Source: Dictyobacter formicarum
GTDB taxonomy: Bacteria > Chloroflexota > Ktedonobacteria > Ktedonobacterales > Ktedonobacteraceae
Assembly: GCF_016587435.1 (NCBI RefSeq)
Contig: NZ_BNJJ01000004.1
Location: 372,001 to 436,000, forward strand
Direction of reading: 5' to 3'
DNA: 64,000 nucleotides
In this document: positions 41,606 to 48,524 of the stretch, piece after piece
Position numbering within the stretch: position 1 is the first letter of the stretch
Layout: the number at the start of each line of letters is the position of its first letter
Translations under genes and position numbers: made by a program
The notes under the pieces: model-generated
The model's input: the letters and a program-made list of their open reading frames with translations, nothing else
The model's database searches: none
Told to the model about the DNA's origin: nothing

Positions 41606-42405
41606 TTATTCATTCTGTTGCGAAACGTGCTCGTAACGCGAGCGCGCGGCTGGATTAACGCCACGATAAATTTCTTGCAACAAAGAGTCAGTGAGCAGCG
41701 CTGGCGAACCATCATAGAGGATGCGTCCTTGAGCAATGCCAATGATGCGATCAGCAAAATGTTTCGCTGTCTCAATGTCATGAATATTGACGATAGTTGA
41801 TACACCCAGTTCTTTGGCAGCTTTACGCAAATCGCCCATGACGCTCCACGAAAGTTCTGGATCCAGGCTGGCTACAGGTTCATCCGCCAGCATAATAAGT
41901 GGATCTTGCGCAAGAGCACGTGCAATGGCTACGCGCTGTTTTTCGCCGCCGGATAATTGATCAGCTCTGTATGTCGCACGCTGCAACATATTGACGCGAC
42001 CCAGGCATTCCAGCGCCTTCTCTCGATGCTCATGGCTGAAGTAGCCAAGCATTGCATAAAAACTGTTTATGTAGCCAAGACGTCCTGTCAACACGTTATT
42101 CATAACAGAGAGGCGGTCAACCAGGTTAAACTCCTGGAAAATAAAGCCAATCTTTCTGCGCAGGGCAAGCTTTTCATTCTCACCCAAACTGGTAATATCT
42201 GTCCCCGAATCCTTATACTGCCCTGTGTTGATGGTATCAGCCCATTAATGCAGCGCAAAAGCGTAGACTTACCGGCTCCACTCCGTCCAATAATGCAAGT
42301 GAACTCCCCTCTGCGCGCCACAAAGCTCACGTCTTTCAGTGCTTCGTACCCATTTGAGTAAACTTTAGAGAGGCCATTGACTTCGAGAAGCGTCAAATTA
42401 CTCAA
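41606..42405 (-). pseudogene. phnC: Phosphonate ABC transporter ATPase PhnC, frameshifted
   Basis: The two halves of PhnC are in different frames. The first (from ATG 42405) has Walker A CIIGRSGAGKSTLLR and ends correctly at IPSTQGSIRIRG. The second resumes at SLGENEKLALRRKIGFIFQEFNLV, with signature LSGGEKQRVAIARAL and Walker B LIMLADEPVASLD, to the normal end. The 800-base span is one base short of 801. Adding one G to the GGGG run in the minus strand (CCCC at 42203-42206) restores GTDITSLGENEK and one 266-residue protein. All other motifs are intact, so either a recent mutation or a sequencing error is likely. A functional operon would need this gene for uptake. Confidence 0.9.
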
Positions 42406-42591
42406 TGTTCGTTTCCCTGTTTCTTTCTATCCTTAAACTCTATACACGACAACACTAGCGATTCAGCAGTATTGTGAATGCGTTCCGTCGTTTACTTATG
42501 TCTCTCTCCGCTACCCCTGTATAGCCTTGCTCATCCTCGATACGGGCAACTGGCAGCACTTCGTCACCTCCAGTTTTTCCGTCGAGATCGT

Positions 42592-42644
42592 TATGTAAAG
42601 CTTTACGCACTTCAATTTTGCTTCAGACTGTGCTATAAAGTCAA
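42592..42644 (-). promoter_or_regulatory. Promoter and LacI-type operator of the phn operon
   Basis: On the minus strand, TTGACT (42644-42639), an 18-base spacer and CAAAAT (42620-42615) are followed after 5 bases by TGCGTAAAGCTTTACATA (42609-42592). This matches 16 of 18 bases of the perfect operator at 29886. Operator and promoter are spaced almost alike at both sites (start to start 33 and 35 bases). The operator is 187 bases upstream of phnC and about 260 bases from the regulator gene. Confidence 0.7.
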
Positions 42645-42663
42645 TAAAGAGAAGGATAAATAA

Positions 42664-42695
42664 TTGTAAAACTCGATTTAACACGAATTTTACAA
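42664..42695. promoter_or_regulatory. 12-bp inverted repeat near the regulator gene
   Basis: Arms TTGTAAAACTCG (42664-42675) and CGAATTTTACAA (42684-42695), one mismatch, with an 8-base spacer, between the phn promoter and the regulator. Could be a second protein-binding site. It is unrelated to the AAAGCTTT palindrome. Confidence 0.35.
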
Positions 42696-42775
42696 AACGA
42701 CTTTTAAAAAGCCTATGAGTCTCCCTAATTTTGAAAAATCAGGGTAAACGTGCTTGATCGCTCTGCTTCAGTAAA

Positions 42776-42823
42776 AAGAGGTTATTCGGGCGAGACGCGC
42801 AGCCCTCGCCCGAATAACCTCTT
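42776..42823. repeat. 19-bp perfect hairpin upstream of the regulator
   Basis: Arms 42776-42794 and 42805-42823 (AAGAGGTTATTCGGGCGAG and complement) enclose a 10-base loop. It lies just before the regulator promoter and may insulate it from the divergent phn promoter. Confidence 0.6.
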
Positions 42824-42850
42824 CTTCCACTTTCTTCCTCGCGAAAAACA

Positions 42851-42859
42851 TGTTATAAT
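42851..42859 (+). promoter_or_regulatory. Extended -10 promoter of the regulator gene
   Basis: TGTTATAAT is a perfect extended -10 (TG-N-TATAAT). It ends 6 bases before the ATG at 42866, which puts the predicted transcription start at or next to the start codon; no ribosome site is present, so the mRNA would be leaderless. Confidence 0.55.
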
Positions 42860-42865
42860 GGCGCA

Positions 42866-44563
42866 ATGAAGCAAAGCACCCATAAGAGTGATCAGGATAC
42901 ACTTGTCTTCGCTACCAGCCCTGGACTACGTTGGAGTTTCGCCCAAACGGATGAGGCAATCATCCAATTACAGGAGCACTTAGGCTCGTTACTAGGGATG
43001 ACCGTCCAGGTGGTTCTTGATGAGAATTATGAAGATATCCTTGCAGGTCTGGAAACTGGTCGTATTGATTTCGCGAAGCTTGGTCCCTATGCATTTGCTC
43101 AAGCTCAGGCGCGCTTTGGCGCACGCGCACTTGTGAAGGCGATAGATATTATACCCGATGACGCACACCCCCACCCCTATCGCAGTATTATTTTTACACG
43201 GGATAATAGTGGTATCACCCATCTTGCGCAAGTCAAAAATCAAAAATTCGGCTTTGTCGATCTGCACTCTACCACGGGCTATTTGATCGCAACGTTTCTG
43301 TTAGAACAGGCGGGGCTTGATCCGGCAGTTGACGTGGAGCCAGTTTTCTTATCGAGTCACCCGGCTGTAGCTGAGGCGGTTATTAAAGGCGAGGTTGTGG
43401 CCGGAGCCATAATGGAGGAAGAGTTCATACGTGCTACACATGAGGAAGGTTCTTTTGCCTTACGTCTCCTGGCCATGTCTCCACTCCTTTCAAGAGGGCC
43501 CATCGTTGTACGCCCCGATTTGCCTCGTGCGCTAGCACACAAATTACAGCTTGTCTTGGAGCAGATTCACCAATCGCAGCTTGATTGTCTCCAACTTTTG
43601 AAACTGCCGTCTCAGCGTTTTGTGGCTGCTACACAGCGCGAGAGATCACTAAAAACGATAGCAGAGCTAACGGGAGTGAGCTATGCTACCGTCTCACGAG
43701 CGATTAATGGCCGGGACCGCATCTCGTCAGCGACCTCGGCACGGATTCTAAAATTAGTGGAAGAATTAGGGTATCATCCCAATGCTGATGCTCGTGGTCT
43801 CCATAAATCGAGAGGTGAATTAATAGGCTTGCTTTTACCCTCTCTCAATTATCCCAATTTAGATGACGTTGTTGATGGGATACAAGAGATACTTAGTGAA
43901 ATTCATATGCAGTTGTTAATTTGTCCTCTCGGTCAGGGGAAGCATCAGAAAATCTTGCAACGGCAAAAAGCTTATTTTGAAATGTTCTCCAATAGCCGTT
44001 TTGAAGGTGTATTGCTCACACAGTGGAATACGCTCGACCCAACCCCATTAGAAATGCTGGTGCGCAACGGTCGTCCATATATTCTCCTGGAGCAGGCTAT
44101 TCTTGATGAAGGAATAAAGACGGCCTGTCAGTGGTTTGCAGAACAGGGGCATCAGCAGGTTGGACTCATCACCGGGCCAAATTCGCTACTTGAGCCTTCC
44201 ATTACCCGTCAGGCCTGCCAAAGATTGACAGGAGCAAATTTTCAATTTATCGAAATCTCCGCCAATCCAACCGATTGGCATAACCTCCTCGCGCAAAAAA
44301 CGGATGCGCCAACCGCGTTTCTCTGTACAGATGATCAAACAGCGCTCCAGCTTCGCCGCATTCTCGATGCGTCTGGTTCCCATTTGCCTGTACTGGGCAT
44401 GGGAAACAGTCCCCTTGCTCATGGTGCTGGCTTACCAAGTCTTGCCTTTGAAGGGGCAAAATTAGGTCGCAGTGCCGCCTTACGGCTACTCAAAATGCTC
44501 AATGTCTCTACCCCGACCCAAAACGAGGAACTGCACTTTTGGATTCAGGCAAATTCTCTTTAA
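42866..44563 (+). CDS. PhnD-like / LacI-type HTH / LacI sensor fusion regulator of phosphonate genes
   Basis: A 565-residue protein with three parts. Residues 10-250 are a PhnD-like type-2 binding domain (TGRIDFAKLGPYAFAQAQ, KFGFVDLHSTTGYLIATF, AEAVIKGEVVAGAI); no signal peptide or lipobox is present, so it is cytoplasmic. Residues 262-315 are a LacI helix-turn-helix, LKTIAELTGVSYATVSRAIN, with hinge PNADARGLHKSRGELIG. Residues 316-565 are a LacI-type periplasmic-binding-like sensor (VGLITGPNSLLEP, TAFLCTDDQTALQLRRI, SLAFEGAKLGRSAALRLLKML). LacI proteins normally have the HTH at the N-terminus; an internal HTH behind a second sensor is unusual. The gene is divergent from phnC, and LacI-type operators lie at the two phn promoters. 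It probably represses the operon until phosphonate binds. Confidence 0.93.
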   Translation: MKQSTHKSDQDTLVFATSPGLRWSFAQTDEAIIQLQEHLGSLLGMTVQVVLDENYEDILAGLETGRIDFAKLGPYAFAQAQARFGARALVKAIDIIPDDAHPHPYRSIIFTRDNSGITHLAQVKNQKFGFVDLHSTTGYLIATFLLEQAGLDPAVDVEPVFLSSHPAVAEAVIKGEVVAGAIMEEEFIRATHEEGSFALRLLAMSPLLSRGPIVVRPDLPRALAHKLQLVLEQIHQSQLDCLQLLKLPSQRFVAATQRERSLKTIAELTGVSYATVSRAINGRDRISSATSARILKLVEELGYHPNADARGLHKSRGELIGLLLPSLNYPNLDDVVDGIQEILSEIHMQLLICPLGQGKHQKILQRQKAYFEMFSNSRFEGVLLTQWNTLDPTPLEMLVRNGRPYILLEQAILDEGIKTACQWFAEQGHQQVGLITGPNSLLEPSITRQACQRLTGANFQFIEISANPTDWHNLLAQKTDAPTAFLCTDDQTALQLRRILDASGSHLPVLGMGNSPLAHGAGLPSLAFEGAKLGRSAALRLLKMLNVSTPTQNEELHFWIQANSL

Positions 44564-44663
44564 GCAGGGTTCAATATATACTTCCAAAAACTAAACGATC
44601 GCTAGATAGGAGAGACGGGTGAGCTGAAGCATTCGTGAGGGTAAGACTTCGTATAAAATAAGC
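44564..44663. other. Short spacer after the regulator gene
   Basis: Contains no strong terminator. The next feature is the leader promoter at 44664. Confidence 0.3.
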
Positions 44664-44693
44664 TTGACAAGAGCGAATTGAGGGGGGTATAGT
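44664..44693 (+). promoter_or_regulatory. Strong promoter of the ABC-importer leader
   Basis: TTGACA (44664-44669), an 18-base spacer and TATAGT (44688-44693). It is the best sigma70-type promoter in the window, and starts a leader of about 550 bases upstream of the permease gene. Confidence 0.6.
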
Positions 44694-44748
44694 TTCCATG
44701 GAAAAAGTATGTTTGTTTTTATGCAATGAAAAGGAAGGAAAGTTCACT

Positions 44749-44901
44749 ATGGACGAGGGCCCTGGTAGTCCTTTCCAGAAATGTTCAAGAAGGTGTGTCC
44801 TTTCTGACACAAATAATAGTGATATGTATAGGAGAGGGGTTAGCGATTCCCTCTGCTCTGTGGCTGACCTGTCACGGGAGGAGTATGCATTGCGCATGTA
44901 A
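44749..44901 (+). CDS. Possible 50-residue leader peptide
   Basis: ATG 44749 lies 7 bases after AAGGAAGGAAAG and the frame runs to a stop at 44899-44901, ending before the terminator hairpin at 44937. The peptide (MDEGPGSPFQKCSRRC, then SDTNNSDMYRRGVSDSLC) is Ser, Arg and Cys rich and is not similar to anything I recognise. It could be a leader peptide in attenuation, or a chance frame. The ribosome site and the position between a strong promoter and a terminator are the reasons to list it. Confidence 0.3.
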   Translation: MDEGPGSPFQKCSRRCVLSDTNNSDMYRRGVSDSLCSVADLSREEYALRM

Positions 44902-44936
44902 TGTTTTATGCTTGTTTTCCGTGAATATGCGTTATG

Positions 44937-44959
44937 CCACCTTTGATGGTGGTTTTTTT
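44937..44959 (+). terminator. Terminator hairpin inside the ABC-importer leader
   Basis: CCACC (44937-44941), loop TTTGAT, GGTGG (44948-44952) and T7. It would end transcripts started at 44664 before the permease gene unless it is bypassed. Confidence 0.7.
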
Positions 44960-44967
44960 GTGCCCGC

Positions 44968-45153
44968 TTTTAAGTAGAGAAGTAGCACATTGGTCGCAGG
45001 GTATCTCCGTACATCACAAAGTTTCATCTGCCAAAGACGGAAAGAGAAGGTTTTCTGGCATGAATGCCGACCCTGAACAACGATGCACAGTTGTTTATCT
45101 TTCAATATCGTTACACCGGGCAGCGCGAGTGATGATCCTGCAAGACCTTAATG
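44968..45153 (+). ncRNA. Structured leader, weakly yybP-ykoY (Mn2+) riboswitch-like
   Basis: After the terminator the leader contains TTAAG (44970-44974) and GTAGC (44982-44986), a helix CATCAC (45012-45017) with GTGATG (45129-45134), and then GCAAGACCTTAA (45140-45151), whose CTTAA pairs with the first TTAAG. GCAAGACCTT and GTAGC after an AAG are features of the Mn2+-sensing yybP-ykoY family. But the 5' consensus GGGGAGUAGC is imperfect (TAGAGAAGTAGC) and I cannot align the internal loops. The call is therefore tentative. Confidence 0.25.
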
Positions 45154-45249
45154 GCATATATGTGTGCCAGCTACTTTGACCTGGGTTCTTGGAGTATGCT
45201 CCTCTGTGCTGTCTGATCAAAACACGGACGTATAGATGGAGGTACTGAG

Positions 45250-47064
45250 ATGGCTCAGGTTTACATCCCCGAGAACGTACAGGAGCGTGAGCAGCTCCAG
45301 GGTGGTTCGAGCGCACCCAGGCAGAACCGTCCACCGCGCGAGGAGCCTCGCAAACAACTGGGTTTCATCGATCTGGGTATCGCGCTGGTCCTGATCGCGG
45401 CCGTTTCTCTGATTATCGTTGCCGCTTCGCGTTGGACCGCCCCACTAAGCCCAACAATACAAATTGATTTATCACCGGCCACTTTACCAGTGTATGCAGG
45501 TTATTCTTTTCTGCGTATGTTGCTGGCATATATCTTATCGCTTATCTTTACATTCATTTATGGACACATTGCAGCCACCAATAAGCGGGCCAATACTGTT
45601 ATGGTACCTTTACTGGATATATTGCAAAGCATTCCCATTTTATCCTTTTTGCCAGGCGTGGTGCTGGCTCTGGTTGGACTTTTCCCACATTCAAATATCG
45701 GGCTGGAGCTGGCCAGTGTGGTACTCATTTTCACCAGTCAGGCCTGGAATATGACTTTTAGCTATTATCATTCGGCTCGTACTTTGCCAAAGGATCTTAA
45801 AGAATTTTCGGCGGTTGCCCGTTTGCGTCCCTGGCAACGGTTCTTCAAATTAGAGGTGCCCGCCTCAATGATTGGTTTGATCTGGAATAGCATGATGAGC
45901 TGGGCGGGTGGCTGGTTCTTCTTGATGGCCTCCGAGCAGCTGGTGCTGGGCTCGCGCTCATTTCAATTGCCGGGTCTGGGTTCTTACCTGCAGACGGCTG
46001 CCAATAAGGGGAATGCGACCGCTTTAGTGTCGGGACTCGTTACCCTGATTGCTTTAATTATCCTGCTGGACTTTTTCTTCTGGCGTCCGCTAGTGGCCTG
46101 GGCGGACCGCTTTAAACTCGAAATGAATAGCGAAGGTGATGCGCCCACGTCTCCGGTGCTCAATGTTCTGCGCCGTTCGGCCCTGGTGGGTGCGCTCAAC
46201 CAGCGACTCTTTCGGCCAATTGGATCTGTGATTGCGGGTATCCTGAATCGCTTGCAGCCGTTGCCTGGTGCGAGCAGCTTTGTCAGCGTCAATAAAATGG
46301 AGCAGCGCAGATTTACCGTGGGCGGCCTGCTCAAAATTGCGTTTATGGTGGCTCTGCTGATCGGCGTGCTGGTTGGTTTGTGGCACATGGTCCTCTTACT
46401 GCGCAACGTCTCGCTCGTCATGTGGGGACAGCTTGTGCTGGCGGCAGGAGCGACCTTCCTGCGTACCCTGATCGCTTTGCTGATCGGCCTGGCCTGGACG
46501 ATCCCGGTTGGAGTGGCCATCGGACTCTCGCCCAAATGGTCCAGGCGCTTGCAGCCAGTGGTGCAGGTGGTGGCCTCGATCCCGGCGACCGCTCTGTTTC
46601 CGATTTTGCTGGTGGCCCTGGTAGGACTGCCCGGCGGACTTTCGCTGGCTGCCATCCTGTTGATGTTGCTGGGCACACAATGGTACATGCTCTTTAATAT
46701 TATTGCTGGTGCCATGTCCATCCCGAGCGACCTGAAAGAGGCGACCACCATTTACCATGTCACGCGTTGGCGCCGCTGGCGCACCCTGATCTTGCCGGCG
46801 ATCTTTCCCTACCTGGTGACGGGCATGCTAACGGCCAGCGGAGGCGCCTGGAATGCTAGCGTGGTCTCTGAATATGTTACCTTTAATGGGAAGACGGCGA
46901 GCACTTTTGGATTGGGCTCTATTATTGCAGCATCGGGTGCGGATGGCAATTTCTCGCTGCTCCTGGCAGGCACCTTGTTAATGGCTACCGTCGTGATATT
47001 GATCAATCGTTTGCTCTGGAAGCGCCTCTATGGCCTGGCCGAGCGTCGCTATATATTGGGTTAA
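45250..47064 (+). CDS. ABC transporter permease with two fused BPD domains
   Basis: A 604-residue protein in which two NitT/TauT/SsuC-type permease domains are joined. Each half has about five hydrophobic segments and an EAA-like loop: in the first half, LPKDLKEFSAVARLRPWQRFFKLEVPASMIGL; in the second, IPSDLKEATTIYHVTRWRRWRTLILPAIFPY. The N-terminal 45 residues are hydrophilic (GSSAPRQNRPPREEPRK). GGAGG lies 6-8 bases before the ATG at 45250. It pairs with the ATPase that follows by 16 bases. Substrates of this double-permease branch are unsettled (annotated nitrate, sulfonate or bicarbonate). No binding-protein gene is adjacent in the same operon, but one with a permease is at 62428-64000. 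Confidence 0.9.
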   Translation: MAQVYIPENVQEREQLQGGSSAPRQNRPPREEPRKQLGFIDLGIALVLIAAVSLIIVAASRWTAPLSPTIQIDLSPATLPVYAGYSFLRMLLAYILSLIFTFIYGHIAATNKRANTVMVPLLDILQSIPILSFLPGVVLALVGLFPHSNIGLELASVVLIFTSQAWNMTFSYYHSARTLPKDLKEFSAVARLRPWQRFFKLEVPASMIGLIWNSMMSWAGGWFFLMASEQLVLGSRSFQLPGLGSYLQTAANKGNATALVSGLVTLIALIILLDFFFWRPLVAWADRFKLEMNSEGDAPTSPVLNVLRRSALVGALNQRLFRPIGSVIAGILNRLQPLPGASSFVSVNKMEQRRFTVGGLLKIAFMVALLIGVLVGLWHMVLLLRNVSLVMWGQLVLAAGATFLRTLIALLIGLAWTIPVGVAIGLSPKWSRRLQPVVQVVASIPATALFPILLVALVGLPGGLSLAAILLMLLGTQWYMLFNIIAGAMSIPSDLKEATTIYHVTRWRRWRTLILPAIFPYLVTGMLTASGGAWNASVVSEYVTFNGKTASTFGLGSIIAASGADGNFSLLLAGTLLMATVVILINRLLWKRLYGLAERRYILG

Positions 47065-47080
47065 AAAGGAGGATAGAACC

Positions 47081-48460
47081 ATGGCCAATTTCAACATTCA
47101 TGCCGGCGAAACACTGCTGGAGACGTGTAACGTCAAAAAAATCTACGACATGGACGGTAAACGTCCTCGTGGTGTCAATCCTCCTGTGGTCCTGGAAGAT
47201 ATCGATTTAAAGATCAACGCTGGCGAGTTCGTTGCTCTGCTGGGTCCCTCGGGTTCGGGCAAATCTACCCTGCTGCGTATTCTAGCTGGCCTGCTGCGAC
47301 CCACTGAAGGGCAGGTCTTGTTCAAAGGGGTGCCACAGCACAGACCCAATCCACATCTGTCCATCGTCTTTCAGACCTTTGCCCTCTTTCCCTGGCTGAC
47401 CGTGCTACAAAATGTAGAGCTGGGTTTGGAGGCGCAGGAAGTGCCGCCCACGCAGCGTATGCGCCGCTCGCTGGCCGCCATCGATACGATTGGTCTGGAT
47501 GGCTTTGAAGATGCCTATCCCAAAGAGTTGTCAGGCGGCATGCGCCAGCGCGTCGGTTTCGCCCGCGCGCTGGTCGTCGAGCCTGAACTGCTCTTCATGG
47601 ACGAGCCGTTTAGCGCCCTGGACGTGCTGACGGCCGCCAATCTGCGCAAAGAGTTATTGAGTCTGTGGCATGAACATAAAATTCCGACGCGCGCCATTTT
47701 AATGGTGACGCACAATATCGATGATGCCGTGTTGATGGCCGATCGCATCGTTGTGCTGGGCGCCAATCCAGGCATTATTCGCGTCGAATTGTCTGGTCTG
47801 CCCATGGAGCAGAGGGATGCCAACAACGCCAATTACACAAAGATGGTGGACCTGATTTATCGCATTATGACCAGCCCACAAGCGGATATCTCGACTTTGA
47901 TGCCACAGGAGAAGAAAGAAGTGACGAGCGGTAAGCTGATCCCACCTAAACCACAGCCCTATCAGGTATTGCCGCACGTGGCGATCAGTGATGTGACTGG
48001 TTTATTGGAACTGGTACATTCCAAAGGCGATCGTGAAGATCTCTATCAATTGGGTCGCGACCTGCAGTTAGAAGTAGACGATTTGCTGCCGATGGTCGAT
48101 GCCGCCCATATGCTGGGATTTGCCGAAGCCCAGGAGGGCGATCTCATTCTGACCGAGACCGGCAAGCGCTTCGCGGAGGCAGGCGTACTGGAGGAGAAAG
48201 ATCTTTTCCGCCAGCAGGCGATCAAGAACGTTACTATGCTCAGGCATATTGTGCGCGCCCTGGCGCGCGAGCCAGGTCACACCTTGCCTGAAGAGCGTTT
48301 CCTGAGCGAGTTGCACGAACACTTTAGCGATGATGAATCCTGGTCGCAGCTAGAGACCGCCATTAACTGGGGACGCTATGCTGAACTTTTCTCGTATCAA
48401 GAGGAGCGCGGCGTTTTCCGACTGGAGGAGCCAGAAACCGTCGCGGCCCTTGTCTCCTGA
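47081..48460 (+). CDS. ABC transporter ATPase with AAA-associated C-terminal domain
   Basis: A 459-residue ATPase starting at ATG 47081 after AAAAAGGAGG. Residues 10-260 are the ABC domain: Walker A LLGPSGSGKSTLLR, Q-loop VFQTFALFPW, signature LSGGMRQRVGFARAL, Walker B LLFMDEPFSALD and a H-loop in ILMVTHNID. Residues 300-459 form an extra domain of the AAA-associated C-terminal type, a DUF-like helical region (VAISDVTGLLELVHSKGDREDLYQLGRDL, then LLPMVDAAHMLGFAEAQEGDLILTETGKRFAEA). That domain may sense the substrate or a regulator. It works with the fused permease upstream. A terminator follows at 48483. Confidence 0.92.
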   Translation: MANFNIHAGETLLETCNVKKIYDMDGKRPRGVNPPVVLEDIDLKINAGEFVALLGPSGSGKSTLLRILAGLLRPTEGQVLFKGVPQHRPNPHLSIVFQTFALFPWLTVLQNVELGLEAQEVPPTQRMRRSLAAIDTIGLDGFEDAYPKELSGGMRQRVGFARALVVEPELLFMDEPFSALDVLTAANLRKELLSLWHEHKIPTRAILMVTHNIDDAVLMADRIVVLGANPGIIRVELSGLPMEQRDANNANYTKMVDLIYRIMTSPQADISTLMPQEKKEVTSGKLIPPKPQPYQVLPHVAISDVTGLLELVHSKGDREDLYQLGRDLQLEVDDLLPMVDAAHMLGFAEAQEGDLILTETGKRFAEAGVLEEKDLFRQQAIKNVTMLRHIVRALAREPGHTLPEERFLSELHEHFSDDESWSQLETAINWGRYAELFSYQEERGVFRLEEPETVAALVS

Positions 48461-48482
48461 ACCTGTTTAGCGCCTCAGACGG

Positions 48483-48511
48483 GCGAGCCAGCAGAATTTC
48501 TGCTGGCTCGC
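48483..48511. terminator. Convergent terminator hairpin
   Basis: Arms 48483-48496 (GCGAGCCAGCAGAA) and 48498-48511 around one T. It lies between the convergent ATPase and aminotransferase genes and probably serves both; a loose T-run (TTGTTTCTGG) follows on the plus strand. Confidence 0.65.
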
Positions 48512-48524
48512 TGCTTGTTTCTGG

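Noticed and set aside
42478..42663. A 61-codon frame in the phn promoter region
   Set aside because: It covers the predicted promoter and operator, and has no ribosome site.
44749..44936. A known riboswitch class (guanidine, TPP, FMN, cobalamin) in the first half of the ABC-importer leader
   Set aside because: None of the conserved boxes I know for these classes could be found.
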